Positions 22,293-34,300 of a stretch of 64,000 nt of DNA are shown piece after piece. The DNA is from Microglena sp. YARC (lineage: Eukaryota > Chlorophyta > Chlorophyceae > Chlamydomonadales > Chlamydomonadaceae). Position 1 is the stretch's first letter; every line of letters starts with the position of its first letter. Both the position numbers and the translations under genes were made by a program. The DNA is taken from positions 43,080,229-43,144,228 of the forward strand of contig CM039464.1 of assembly GCA_022414725.1 (NCBI GenBank), read 5' to 3'. The notes beneath the pieces are model-generated. The model made no database searches, was not told where the DNA came from, and saw only the letters and a list, made by a program, of their open reading frames with translations.

Positions 22293-23030
22293 TAGGGGTG
22301 CTCAAAAGTAACCAGCCACGCGAGCATAAGTAACTAAACCACAATTGTATGGGCTTGGACTGCTCCCATCTCCTAGTCACTTATACCCCAGGGTAAGAGC
22401 TTCCAGGTCTGGATAGGGGAACCCTATATCTAGCTTGGGTGGGTGGATGCTGGCATGAATGTGAGTGAGCTGTAAACTAGGGGTTGTGTTAGTTTTTAGG
22501 GTTTACAACTTTTAAATCTGGGAAAAATACAGGACCTGTTTATTTTTTCTTGGCCTCTGTTTTTTCATGATAGGTGGGGGTAGGTTATTCTCTCGTGTGT
22601 TGCTCAGTTGTGCCTTACCACTTTCTGGTTGGTGGTGTCATTGTGTGTGACTCGTCACAAAGCGTGTGTGTGTGGGAGGGGGTAGGTGCTGTAACATCTG
22701 CAGGGCCAAGCTTTTAAAATGTTTGGGCCTCGGACCATAAACGCCTTTCATAGCAATATACTGTGGGACTGAAGGGGTGGGTTAAACAAATCTTACAGAA
22801 GTGTAAAAAAAAATAATGATTGGATAACAACTTTTATGCCACATGAAAATGGCAAAAAAGTTGGTGGTCCCCCCTAGCAAAAGAGAGGCATACATGTGCA
22901 TTCAACCAGAGCCCTACAAACGCAGCACATGAGCCATAGACAAGTATCATGGCGTGGTATGCTTATTTAATCAATCTGATAGGGGTGTGAAATATAACTA
23001 TAGAAGCCTTATTACTTTTGAGCACCCCTA
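22293..23030. mobile_element. TIR-bounded module 1
   Basis: 738 bp with 19-bp perfect terminal inverted repeats and TA at each edge. No open frame of note. First module, at the left array boundary. Confidence 0.8.
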
Positions 23031-23436
23031 CGGGGGCCCTATGTGGTGGTTGGGCACAAAGGTTTGGGGGGATCTACTTCACCACCACACCACCTTATAT
23101 TTGCCCCCAATCTATATCTTCTATATCACACAGGTCCCCCAATAACTACTTGGTAGTAACCAATGGTTTAAAAACATGGACCACTAGCTGTACCCCAAAA
23201 CCATAAAGTGGTAACCCTAAACCCTTCCAGTCAGTCATGACTGCACTGCCGGCAGTACAGTAATGCATAATAAAAGTACAGCTATTTCAGAAACGTGTTC
23301 CTTAATTCAAGGGGTTTCCATAACACTTTGTTTTGTTCCTATTGGCTTAGTACAACAAGAGTTATCCATGTTTTAGTGTTTTAATACGTCCAACCACATT
23401 TATGACAGTTATTTGCATACACCACACTCCTCAATT

Positions 23437-24499
23437 TCACCTTGTCACCAATCCTTGTACCCCCCAATCCACTTCCCATCCAATCCCCTGAATCTTTTGA
23501 ATCCTACTAGGCACCTTTTCCACCAACTTGTTGATGGTGCTCTGGGTTATTGCATCCCACTCTTGCATAATAGCTGCCTTGTACCCCCTAGGGGTAATAG
23601 GCCTCCTAATCCTCAGCTTGGCTGCCAGCTGAGCCCACACATGCTCTATGCAATTGATGTCCCAGCTTTGTGCTGGGAAGCTCTTCAAGATGGGAAGATC
23701 CAAGATCTCTAGATCCTCAGCGCTCTTGGCTGAGGTATGTTGAGAAGCTCTGTCCCTGATGATGCTAAACTTTCCTAGCTGAGATTGCTGCACCTCCAAT
23801 TCCCTTGCCAACTTCTTCATGAACTCCACATAGTGGCCAGACTTGAATGTATCTTTTGACTTGGGTCCCTCGCACCCAGGATGCCATGATGGGGGTACAA
23901 AGTGCAGGCTGGACTTGAAGTTATGAGCCACAGCTGCATAGAAGTGGAAGTGGGCTACCAAGCTCCCTGTCCCCTTTGTAAGGGGCTCGCAAGGCCTTTG
24001 CCATGCATACGACAGCATTCCATAGGTGTCACTGTACAAGGTGCACACTTTCCCATCCAGAAACACCCATTTAACCTTCTTGGTTGGTTTGTGTTGCTGG
24101 CAGAAGGACTTCTTAGCAGCCTTTATTCTTGCTGCTGAGCTGCTTAACCTTGGTTACAGGCCTCCAGAAAAGTGGATTTTTTCCAGAGCTCCATATCCGA
24201 GCCACTGTATGCCTGCTGATGTTCAGTGACCCATGATCTTTCAGCCTTTGTGCAGCAGCTGTGGCTGTAAGTCCAGGCCTAGCCATCTTCTTGATCTTGC
24301 TGACTTCAGCTGGCTTTAGCTTCTTTGGCCGGCCTGAACGGTGTTTGTCAGCCATGTTTGGGGCATGATTCAGGGACTCATTGGTCCATCTGTCCACGGT
24401 AACCTTGGAAAGCCCAAGCTGTCTGCATATCGAAGCCTTGGAGCGGCCCATGTTAAAGAGCTCGCCAACGTGGCGCCTAGTAAGGGCGGGAGTTCTCAT
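23437..24499 (-). pseudogene. Tc1-like transposase, copy 1 (frameshifted)
   Basis: Same protein as the intact copies but broken by single-base changes. An extra T near 24121 (CCTTTATTC versus CCTTATTC) separates the DNA-binding half from the catalytic half, and an extra A near 23492 (CTGAATCTT) alters the C-terminus. An additional A at about 24550 lies upstream. All key catalytic residues are still encoded in the two fragments. Confidence 0.85.
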
Positions 24500-24699
24500 T
24501 TCCCCAGAAACACTGTAATTACAGTCGGAGGCAGAATTTCAGCGAAATTGAACGCGAGGCAACTCAGGCTCAACTCGCCTGTTGGACCTTGGACATCCGA
24601 CCCCAGCTTTGAGACACCGAAACACGTGTACTGGTGAAGTACAAGCCATGTTGGCCAAAGTTGGTTTTGTCACCCCCCCCCCACCCGTGTACTATCGCA

Positions 24700-25439
24700 T
24701 AGGGGTGCTCAAAAGTAACCAGCCACACGAGCATAAGTAACTAAACCACAATTGTATGGGCTTGGACTGCTCCCATCTCCTAGTCACTTATACCCCAGGG
24801 TAAGAGCTTCCAGGTCTGGATAGGGGAACCCTATATCTAGCTTGGGTGGGTGGATGCTGGCATGAATGTTGAGTGAGCTGTAAACTAGGGTTGTGTTAGT
24901 TTTTTAGGGTTTACAACTTTTTAAATGTGGGAAAAATACAGGACCTGTTTATTTTTTCTTGGCCTCTGTTTTTTTCATGATAGGTGGGGGTAGGTTATTC
25001 TCTCATGTGTTGCTCAGTTGTGCCTTACCACTTTCTGGTTGGTGGTGTCATTTGTGTGTGACTTGTCACAAAGCGTGTGTGTGTGGGAGGGGGTAGGTGC
25101 TGTAACATCTGCAGGGCCAAGCTTTTAAAATGTTTGGGCCTCGGACCATAAACGCCTTTCATAGCAATATACTGTGGGACTGAAGGGGTGGGTTAAACAA
25201 ATCTTACAGAAGTGTAAAAAAAATAATGATTGGATAACAACTTTTATGCCACATGAAAATGGCAAAAAAGTTGGTGGTCCCCCTAGCAAAAGAGAGGCAT
25301 ACATGTGCATTCAACCAGAGCCCTACAAACGCAGCACATGAGCCATAGACAAGTATCATGGCGTGGTATGCTTATTTAATCAATCTGATAGGGGTGTGAA
25401 ATATAACTATAGAAGCCTTATTACTTTTGAGCACCCCTA
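24700..25439. mobile_element. TIR-bounded module 2
   Basis: 740 bp, same ends and internal sequence as module 1. Differences are mostly in T and A runs. Confidence 0.8.
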
Positions 25440-25852
25440 CGGGGGCCCTATGTGGTGGTTGGGCACAAAGGTTGGGGGGATCTACTTCACCACCACACCA
25501 CCTTATATTTGCCCCCAATCTATATCTTCTATATCACACAGGTCCCCCAATAACTACTTGGTAGTAACCAATGGTTTAAAAACATGGACCACTAGCTGTA
25601 CCCCAAAACCATAAAGTGGTAACCCTAAACCCTTCCAGTCAGTCATGACTGCACTGCCGGCAGTACAGTAATGCATAATAAAAGTACAGCTATTTCAGAA
25701 ACGTGTTCCTTAATTCAAGGGGTTTCCATAACACTTTGTTTTGTTCCTATTGGCTTAGTACAACAAGAGTTATCCATGTTTTAGTGTTTTAATACGTCCA
25801 ACCACATTTATGACAGTTATTTGCATACACCACACTCCTCAATTTCACCTTG

Positions 25853-26905
25853 TCACCAATCCTTGTACCCCCCAATCCACTTCCCATCCAATCCCCTGAT
25901 CTTTTGAATCCTACTAGGCACCTTTTCCACCAACTTGTTGATGGTGCTCTGGGTTATTGCATCCCACTCTTGCATAATAGCTGCCTTGTACCCCCTAGGG
26001 GTAATAGGCCTCCTAATCCTCAGCTTGGCTGCCAGCTGAGCCCACACATGCTCTATGCAATTGATGTCCCAGCTTTGTGCTGGGAAGCTCTTCAAGATGG
26101 GAAGATCCAAGATCTCTAGATCCTCAGCGCTCTTGGCTGAGGTATGTTGAGAAGCTCTGTCCATGATGATGCTAAACTTTCCTAGCTGAGATTGCTGCAC
26201 CTCCAATTCCCTTGCCAACTTCTTCATGAACTCCACATAGTGGCCAGACTTGAATGTATCTTTTGACTTGGGTCCCTCGCACCCAGGATGCCATGATGGG
26301 GGTACAAAGTGCAGGCTGGACTTGAAGTTATGAGCCACAGCTGCATAGAAGTGGAAGTGGGCTACCAAGCTCCCTGTCCCCTTTGTAAGGGGCTCGCAAG
26401 GCCTTTGCCATGCATACGACAGCATTCCATAGGTGTCACTGTACAAGGTGCACACTTTCCCATCCAGAAACACCCATTTAACCTTCTTGGTTGGTTTGTG
26501 TTGCTGGCAGAAGGACTTCTTAGCAGCCTTATTCTTGCTGCTGAGCTGCTTAACCTTGGTTACAGGCCTCCAGAAAAGTGGATTTTTTCCAGAGCTCCAT
26601 ATCCGAGCCACTGTATGCCTGCTGATGTTCAGTGACCCATGATCTTTCAGCCTTTGTGCAGCAGCTGTGGCTGTAAGTCCAGGCCTAGCCATCTTCTTGA
26701 TCTTGCTGACTTCAGCTGGCTTTAGCTTCTTTGGCCGGCCTGAACGGTGTTTGTCAGCCATGTTTGGGGCATGATTCAGGGACTCATTGGTCCATCTGTC
26801 CACGGTAACCTTGGAAAGCCCAAGCTGTCTGCATATCGAAGCCTTGGAGCGGCCCATGTTAAAGAGCTCGCCAACGTGGCGCCTAGTAAGGGCGGGAGTT
26901 CTCAT
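25853..26905 (-). CDS. Tc1/mariner-family transposase, copy 2 (intact)
   Basis: A 350-aa protein, the usual length for Tc1-like transposases. Residues 1-45 hold a helix-turn-helix (ASICRQLGLSKVTVDRW). A GRPKKL motif at 56-61 and a second helix-turn-helix (about 75-105, ISRHTVARIW) complete the bipartite DNA-binding region. The catalytic acidic residues are Asp148 (VFLDGK), Asp249 (RDRASQHTS region) and Glu285 (DINCIEHVW), spaced D-35-E. It catalyses cut-and-paste transposition at TA sites in this family. This copy has IIMDRAS where the others have IIRDRAS. It lies between modules 2 and 3, outside either module's inverted repeats. It may act on the modules' ends in trans (inference). Confidence 0.93.
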   Translation of the reverse strand: MRTPALTRRHVGELFNMGRSKASICRQLGLSKVTVDRWTNESLNHAPNMADKHRSGRPKKLKPAEVSKIKKMARPGLTATAAAQRLKDHGSLNISRHTVARIWSSGKNPLFWRPVTKVKQLSSKNKAAKKSFCQQHKPTKKVKWVFLDGKVCTLYSDTYGMLSYAWQRPCEPLTKGTGSLVAHFHFYAAVAHNFKSSLHFVPPSWHPGCEGPKSKDTFKSGHYVEFMKKLARELEVQQSQLGKFSIIMDRASQHTSAKSAEDLEILDLPILKSFPAQSWDINCIEHVWAQLAAKLRIRRPITPRGYKAAIMQEWDAITQSTINKLVEKVPSRIQKIRGLDGKWIGGYKDW

Positions 26906-27104
26906 TTCCCCAGAAACACTGTAATTACAGTCGGAGGCAGAATTTCAGCGAAATTGACGCGAGGCAACTCAGGCTCAACTCGCCTGTTGGACCTTGGACA
27001 TCCGACCCCAGCTTTGAGACACCGAAACACGTGTACTGGTGAAGTACAAGCCATGTTGGCCAAAGTTGGTTTTGTCACCCCCCCCCCACCCGTGTACTAT
27101 CGCA

Positions 27105-27839
27105 TAGGGGTGCTCAAAAGTAACCAGCCACACGAGCATAAGTAACTAAACCACAATTGTATGGGCTTGGACTGCTCCCATCTCCTAGTCACTTATACCC
27201 CAGGGTAAGAGCTTCCAGGTCTGGATAGGGGAACCCTATATCTAGCTTGGGTGGGTGGATGCTGGCATGAATGTGAGTGAGCTGTAAACTAGGGTTGTGT
27301 TAGTTTTTAGGGTTTACAACTTTTAAATGTGGGAAAAATACAGGACCTGTTTATTTTTTCTTGGCCTCTGTTTTTCATGATAGGTGGGGGTAGGTTATTC
27401 TCTCATGTGTTGCTCAGTTGTGCCTTACCACTTTCTGGTTGGTGGTGTCATTGTGTGTGACTTGTCACAAAGCGTGTGTGTGTGGGAGGGGGTAGGTGCT
27501 GTAACATCTGCAGGGCCAAGCTTTTAAAATGTTTGGGCCTCGGACCATAAACGCCTTTCATAGCAATATACTGTGGGACTGAAGGGGTGGGTTAAACAAA
27601 TCTTACAGAAGTGTAAAAAAAATAATGATTGGATAACAACTTTTATGCCACATGAAAATGGCAAAAAAGTTGGTGGTCCCCCCTAGCAAAAGAGAGGCAT
27701 ACATGTGCATTCAACCAGAGCCCTACAAACGCAGCACATGAGCCATAGACAAGTATCATGGCGTGGTATGCTTATTTAATCAATCTGATAGGGGTGTGAA
27801 ATATAACTATAGAAGCCTTATTACTTTTGAGCACCCCTA
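27105..27839. mobile_element. TIR-bounded module 3
   Basis: 735 bp with the same 19-bp terminal inverted repeats. Confidence 0.8.
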
Positions 27840-28253
27840 CGGGGGCCCTATGTGGTGGTTGGGCACAAAGGTTGGGGGGATCTACTTCACCACCACACCA
27901 CCTTATATTTGCCCCCAATCTATATCTTCTATATCACACAGGTCCCCCAATAACTACTTGGTAGTAACCAATGGTTTAAAAAAACATGGACACTAGCTGT
28001 ACCCCAAAACCATAAAGTGGTAACCCTAAACCCTTCCAGTCAGTCATGACTGCACTGCCGGCAGTACAGTAATGCATAATAAAAGTACAGCTATTTCAGA
28101 AACGTGTTCCTTAATTCAAGGGGTTTCCATAACACTTTGTTTTGTTCCTATTGGCTTAGTACAACAAGAGTTATCCATGTTTTAGTGTTTTAATACGTCC
28201 AACCACATTTATGACAGTTATTTGCATACACCACACTCCTCAATTTCACCTTG

Positions 28254-29306
28254 TCACCAATCCTTGTACCCCCCAATCCACTTCCCATCCAATCCCCTGA
28301 TCTTTTGAATCCTACTAGGCACCTTTTCCACCAACTTGTTGATGGTGCTCTGGGTTATTGCATCCCACTCTTGCATAATAGCTGCCTTGTACCCCCTAGG
28401 GGTAATAGGCCTCCTAATCCTCAGCTTGGCTGCCAGCTGAGCCCACACATGCTCTATGCAATTGATGTCCCAGCTTTGTGCTGGGAAGCTCTTCAAGATG
28501 GGAAGATCCAAGATCTCTAGATCCTCAGCGCTCTTGGCTGAGGTATGTTGAGAAGCTCTGTCCCTGATGATGCTAAACTTTCCTAGCTGAGATTGCTGCA
28601 CCTCCAATTCCCTTGCCAACTTCTTCATGAACTCCACATAGTGGCCAGACTTGAATGTATCTTTTGACTTGGGTCCCTCGCACCCAGGATGCCATGATGG
28701 GGGTACAAAGTGCAGGCTGGACTTGAAGTTATGAGCCACAGCTGCATAGAAGTGGAAGTGGGCTACCAAGCTCCCTGTCCCCTTTGTAAGGGGCTCGCAA
28801 GGCCTTTGCCATGCATACGACAGCATTCCATAGGTGTCACTGTACAAGGTGCACACTTTCCCATCCAGAAACACCCATTTAACCTTCTTGGTTGGTTTGT
28901 GTTGCTGGCAGAAGGACTTCTTAGCAGCCTTATTCTTGCTGCTGAGCTGCTTAACCTTGGTTACAGGCCTCCAGAAAAGTGGATTTTTTCCAGAGCTCCA
29001 TATCCGAGCCACTGTATGCCTGCTGATGTTCAGTGACCCATGATCTTTCAGCCTTTGTGCAGCAGCTGTGGCTGTAAGTCCAGGCCTAGCCATCTTCTTG
29101 ATCTTGCTGACTTCAGCTGGCTTTAGCTTCTTTGGCCGGCCTGAACGGTGTTTGTCAGCCATGTTTGGGGCATGATTCAGGGACTCATTGGTCCATCTGT
29201 CCACGGTAACCTTGGAAAGCCCAAGCTGTCTGCATATCGAAGCCTTGGAGCGGCCCATGTTAAAGAGCTCGCCAACGTGGCGCCTAGTAAGGGCGGGAGT
29301 TCTCAT
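28254..29306 (-). CDS. Tc1/mariner-family transposase, copy 3 (intact)
   Basis: A 350-aa frame identical at protein level to copy 5 as far as I can compare, with Asp148, Asp249 and Glu285 present and no internal stop. No intron is needed. It lies between modules 3 and 4. Promoter elements were not identified; upstream on this strand are CTGTAATTACAG, a short palindrome about 20-30 bp before the ATG, and then GC-balanced sequence. Confidence 0.93.
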   Translation of the reverse strand: MRTPALTRRHVGELFNMGRSKASICRQLGLSKVTVDRWTNESLNHAPNMADKHRSGRPKKLKPAEVSKIKKMARPGLTATAAAQRLKDHGSLNISRHTVARIWSSGKNPLFWRPVTKVKQLSSKNKAAKKSFCQQHKPTKKVKWVFLDGKVCTLYSDTYGMLSYAWQRPCEPLTKGTGSLVAHFHFYAAVAHNFKSSLHFVPPSWHPGCEGPKSKDTFKSGHYVEFMKKLARELEVQQSQLGKFSIIRDRASQHTSAKSAEDLEILDLPILKSFPAQSWDINCIEHVWAQLAAKLRIRRPITPRGYKAAIMQEWDAITQSTINKLVEKVPSRIQKIRGLDGKWIGGYKDW

Positions 29307-29505
29307 TTCCCCAGAAACACTGTAATTACAGTCGGAGGCAGAATTTCAGCGAAATTGACGCGAGGCAACTCAGGCTCAACTCGCCTGTTGGACCTTGGAC
29401 ATCCGACCCCAGCTTTGAGACACCGAAACACGTGTACTGGTGAAGTACAAGCCATGTTGGCCAAAGTTGGTTTTGTCACCCCCCCCCCACCCGTGTACTA
29501 TCGCA

Positions 29506-30241
29506 TAGGGGTGCTCAAAAGTAACCAGCCACACGAGCATAAGTAACTAAACCACAATTGTATGGGCTTGGACTGCTCCCATCTCCTAGTCACTTATACC
29601 CCAGGGTAAGAGCTTCCAGGTCTGGATAGGGGAACCCTATATCTAGCTTGGGTGGGTGGATGCTGGCATGAATGTGAGTGAGCTGTAAACTAGGGTTGTG
29701 TTAGTTTTTAGGGTTTACAACTTTTTAAATGTGGGAAAAATACAGGACCTGTTTATTTTTTCTTGGCCTCTGTTTTTTCATGATAGGTGGGGGTAGGTTA
29801 TTCTCTCATGTGTTGCTCAGTTGTGCCTTACCACTTTCTGGTTGGTGGTGTCATTGTGTGTGACTTGTCACAAAGCGTGTGTGTGTGGGAGGGGGTAGGT
29901 GCTGTAACATCTGCAGGGCCAAGCTTTTAAAATGTTTGGGCCTCGGACCATAAACGCCTTTCATAGCAATATACTGTGGGACTGAAGGGGTGGGTTAAAC
30001 AAATCTTACAGAAGTGTAAAAAAAATAATGATTGGATAACAACTTTTATGCCACATGAAAATGGCAAAAAAGTTGGTGGTCCCCCTAGCAAAAGAGAGGC
30101 ATACATGTGCATTCAACCAGAGCCCTACAAACGCAGCACATGAGCCATAGACAAGTATCATGGCGTGGTATGCTTATTTAATCAATCTGATAGGGGTGTG
30201 AAATATAACTATAGAAGCCTTATTACTTTTGAGCACCCCTA
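29506..30241. mobile_element. TIR-bounded module 4
   Basis: 736 bp, same ends as the other modules. Confidence 0.8.
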
Positions 30242-30652
30242 CGGGGCCCTATGTGGTGGTTGGGCACAAAGGTTGGGGGATCTACTTCACCACCACACCA
30301 CCTTATATTTGCCCCCAATCTATATCTTCTATATCACACAGGTCCCCCCAATAACTACTTGGTAGTAACCAATGGTTTAAAAACATGGACCACTAGCTGT
30401 ACCCCAAAACCATAAAGTGGTAACCCTAAACCCTTCCAGTCAGTCATGACTGCACTGCCGGCAGTACAGTAATGCATAATAAAAGTACAGCTATTTCAGA
30501 AACGTGTTCCTTAATTCAAGGGTTTCCATAACACTTTGTTTTGTTCCTATTGGCTTAGTACAACAAGAGTTATCCATGTTTTAGTGTTTTAATACGTCCA
30601 ACCACATTTATGACAGTTATTTGCATACACCACACTCCTCAATTTCACCTTG

Positions 30653-31703
30653 TCACCAATCCTTGTACCCCCCAATCCACTTCCCATCCAATCCCCTGAT
30701 CTTTTGAATCCTACTAGGCACCTTTTCCACCAACTTGTTGATGGTGCTCTGGGTTATTGCATCCCACTCTTGCATAATAGCTGCCTTGTACCCCTAGGGG
30801 TAATAGGCCTCCTAATCCTCAGCTTGGCTGCCAGCTGAGCCCACACATGCTCTATGCAATTGATGTCCCAGCTTTGTGCTGGGAAGCTCTTCAAGATGGG
30901 AAGATCCAAGATCTCTAGATCCTCAGCGCTCTTGGCTGAGGTATGTTGAGAAGCTCTGTCCCTGATGATGCTAAACTTTCCTAGCTGAGATTGCTGCACC
31001 TCCAATTCCCTTGCCAACTTCTTCATGAACTCCACATAGTGGCCAGACTTGAATGTATCTTTTGACTTGGGTCCCTCGCACCCAGGATGCCATGATGGGG
31101 GTACAAAGTGCAGGCTGGACTTGAAGTTATGAGCCACAGCTGCATAGAAGTGGAAGTGGGCTACCAAGCTCCCTGTCCCCTTTGTAAGGGGCTCGCAAGG
31201 CCTTTGCCATGCATACGACAGCATTCCATAGGTGTCACTGTACAAGGTGCACACTTTCCCATCCAGAAACACCATTTAACCTTCTTGGTTGGTTTGTGTT
31301 GCTGGCAGAAGGACTTCTTAGCAGCCTTATTCTTGCTGCTGAGCTGCTTAACCTTGGTTACAGGCCTCCAGAAAAGTGGATTTTTTCCAGAGCTCCATAT
31401 CCGAGCCACTGTATGCCTGCTGATGTTCAGTGACCCATGATCTTTCAGCCTTTGTGCAGCAGCTGTGGCTGTAAGTCCAGGCCTAGCCATCTTCTTGATC
31501 TTGCTGACTTCAGCTGGCTTTAGCTTCTTTGGCCGGCCTGAACGGTGTTTGTCAGCCATGTTTGGGGCATGATTCAGGGACTCATTGGTCCATCTGTCCA
31601 CGGTAACCTTGGAAAGCCCAAGCTGTCTGCATATCGAAGCCTTGGAGCGGCCCATGTTAAAGAGCTCGCCAACGTGGCGCCTAGTAAGGGCGGGAGTTCT
31701 CAT
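30653..31703 (-). pseudogene. Tc1-like transposase, copy 4 (frameshifted)
   Basis: One-base deletions in C-runs near 31272 (ACACCATTT versus ACACCCATTT) and near 30791 (GTACCCCTAG versus GTACCCCCTAG) break the frame just before Asp148 and near the C-terminus. Both could be genuine mutations or homopolymer sequencing errors. The rest matches the intact copies. Confidence 0.85.
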
Positions 31704-31901
31704 TTCCCCAGAAACACTGTAATTACAGTCGGAGGCAGAATTTCAGCGAAATTGACGCGAGGCAACTCAGGCTCAACTCGCCTGTTGGACCTTGGACATC
31801 CGACCCCAGCTTTGAGACACCGAAACACGTGTACTGGTGAAGTACAAGCCATGTTGGCCAAAGTTGGTTTTGTCACCCCCCCCCACCCGTGTACTATCGC
31901 A

Positions 31902-32636
31902 TAGGGGTGCTCAAAAGTAACCAGCCACACGAGCATAAGTAACTAAACCACAATTGTATGGGCTTGGACTGCTCCCATCTCCTAGTCACTTATACCCCAG
32001 GGTAAGAGCTTCCAGGTCTGGATAGGGGAACCCTATATCTAGCTTGGGTGGGTGGATGCTGGCATGAATGTGAGTGAGCTGTAAACTAGGGTTGTGTTAG
32101 TTTTTAGGGTTTACAACTTTTAAATGTGGGAAAAATACAGGACCTGTTTATTTTTTCTTGGCCTCTGTTTTTTCATGATAGGTGGGGGTAGGTTATTCTC
32201 TCATGTGTTGCTCAGTTGTGCCTTACCACTTTCTGGTTGGTGGTGTCATTGTGTGTGACTTGTCACAAAGCGTGTGTGTGTGGGAGGGGGTAGGTGCTGT
32301 AACATCTGCAGGGCCAAGCTTTTAAAATGTTTGGGCCTCGGACCATAAACGCCTTTCATAGCAATATACTGTGGGACTGAAGGGGTGGGTTAAACAAATC
32401 TTACAGAAGTGTAAAAAAAATAATGATTGGATAACAACTTTTATGCCACATGAAAATGGCAAAAAAGTTGGTGGTCCCCCTAGCAAAAGAGAGGCATACA
32501 TGTGCATTCAACCAGAGCCCTACAAACGCAGCACATGAGCCATAGACAAGTATCATGGCGTGGTATGCTTATTTAATCAATCTGATAGGGGTGTGAAATA
32601 TAACTATAGAAGCCTTATTACTTTTGAGCACCCCTA
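31902..32636. mobile_element. TIR-bounded module 5
   Basis: 735 bp, same ends as the other modules. Confidence 0.8.
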
Positions 32637-33048
32637 CGGGGGCCCTATGTGGTGGTTGGGCACAAAGGTTGGGGGATCTACTTCACCACCACACCACCTT
32701 ATATTTGCCCCCAATCTATATCTTCTATATCACACAGGTCCCCCAATAACTACTTGGTAGTAACCAATGGTTTAAAAACATGGACCACTAGCTGTACCCC
32801 AAAACCATAAAGTGGTAACCCTAAACCCTTCCAGTCAGTCATGACTGCACTGCCGGCAGTACAGTAATGCATAATAAAAGTACAGCTATTTCAGAAACGT
32901 GTTCCTTAATTCAAGGGGTTTCCATAACACTTTGTTTTGTTCCTATTGGCTTAGTACAACAAGAGTTATCCATGTTTTAGTGTTTTAATACGTCCAACCA
33001 CATTTATGACAGTTATTTGCATACACCACACTCCTCAATTTCACCTTG

Positions 33049-34101
33049 TCACCAATCCTTGTACCCCCCAATCCACTTCCCATCCAATCCCCTGATCTTT
33101 TGAATCCTACTAGGCACCTTTTCCACCAACTTGTTGATGGTGCTCTGGGTTATTGCATCCCACTCTTGCATAATAGCTGCCTTGTACCCCCTAGGGGTAA
33201 TAGGCCTCCTAATCCTCAGCTTGGCTGCCAGCTGAGCCCACACATGCTCTATGCAATTGATGTCCCAGCTTTGTGCTGGGAAGCTCTTCAAGATGGGAAG
33301 ATCCAAGATCTCTAGATCCTCAGCGCTCTTGGCTGAGGTATGTTGAGAAGCTCTGTCCCTGATGATGCTAAACTTTCCTAGCTGAGATTGCTGCACCTCC
33401 AATTCCCTTGCCAACTTCTTCATGAACTCCACATAGTGGCCAGACTTGAATGTATCTTTTGACTTGGGTCCCTCGCACCCAGGATGCCATGATGGGGGTA
33501 CAAAGTGCAGGCTGGACTTGAAGTTATGAGCCACAGCTGCATAGAAGTGGAAGTGGGCTACCAAGCTCCCTGTCCCCTTTGTAAGGGGCTCGCAAGGCCT
33601 TTGCCATGCATACGACAGCATTCCATAGGTGTCACTGTACAAGGTGCACACTTTCCCATCCAGAAACACCCATTTAACCTTCTTGGTTGGTTTGTGTTGC
33701 TGGCAGAAGGACTTCTTAGCAGCCTTATTCTTGCTGCTGAGCTGCTTAACCTTGGTTACAGGCCTCCAGAAAAGTGGATTTTTTCCAGAGCTCCATATCC
33801 GAGCCACTGTATGCCTGCTGATGTTCAGTGACCCATGATCTTTCAGCCTTTGTGCAGCAGCTGTGGCTGTAAGTCCAGGCCTAGCCATCTTCTTGATCTT
33901 GCTGACTTCAGCTGGCTTTAGCTTCTTTGGCCGGCCTGAACGGTGTTTGTCAGCCATGTTTGGGGCATGATTCAGGGACTCATTGGTCCATCTGTCCACG
34001 GTAACCTTGGAAAGCCCAAGCTGTCTGCATATCGAAGCCTTGGAGCGGCCCATGTTAAAGAGCTCGCCAACGTGGCGCCTAGTAAGGGCGGGAGTTCTCA
34101 T
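33049..34101 (-). CDS. Tc1/mariner-family transposase, copy 5 (intact)
   Basis: A 350-aa frame with the same helix-turn-helix region, GRPKKL motif and D148/D249/E285 triad. It is the last transposase in the array, between modules 5 and 6. Three of the five copies are intact, so the array could in principle still supply transposase; expression is not shown by sequence. Confidence 0.93.
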   Translation of the reverse strand: MRTPALTRRHVGELFNMGRSKASICRQLGLSKVTVDRWTNESLNHAPNMADKHRSGRPKKLKPAEVSKIKKMARPGLTATAAAQRLKDHGSLNISRHTVARIWSSGKNPLFWRPVTKVKQLSSKNKAAKKSFCQQHKPTKKVKWVFLDGKVCTLYSDTYGMLSYAWQRPCEPLTKGTGSLVAHFHFYAAVAHNFKSSLHFVPPSWHPGCEGPKSKDTFKSGHYVEFMKKLARELEVQQSQLGKFSIIRDRASQHTSAKSAEDLEILDLPILKSFPAQSWDINCIEHVWAQLAAKLRIRRPITPRGYKAAIMQEWDAITQSTINKLVEKVPSRIQKIRGLDGKWIGGYKDW

Positions 34102-34300
34102 TTCCCCAGAAACACTGTAATTACAGTCGGAGGCAGAATTTCAGCGAAATTGACGCGAGGCAACTCAGGCTCAACTCGCCTGTTGGACCTTGGACATCCG
34201 ACCCCAGCTTTGAGACACCGAAACACGTGTACTGGTGAAGTACAAGCCATGTTGGCCAAAGTTGGTTTTGTCACCCCCCCCCCACCCGTGTACTATCGCA

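Noticed and set aside
26309..26635. Plus-strand frames opposite each transposase (108 and 132 codons, recurring in every copy)
   Set aside because: Antisense shadows of the transposase gene. They repeat only because the array repeats.
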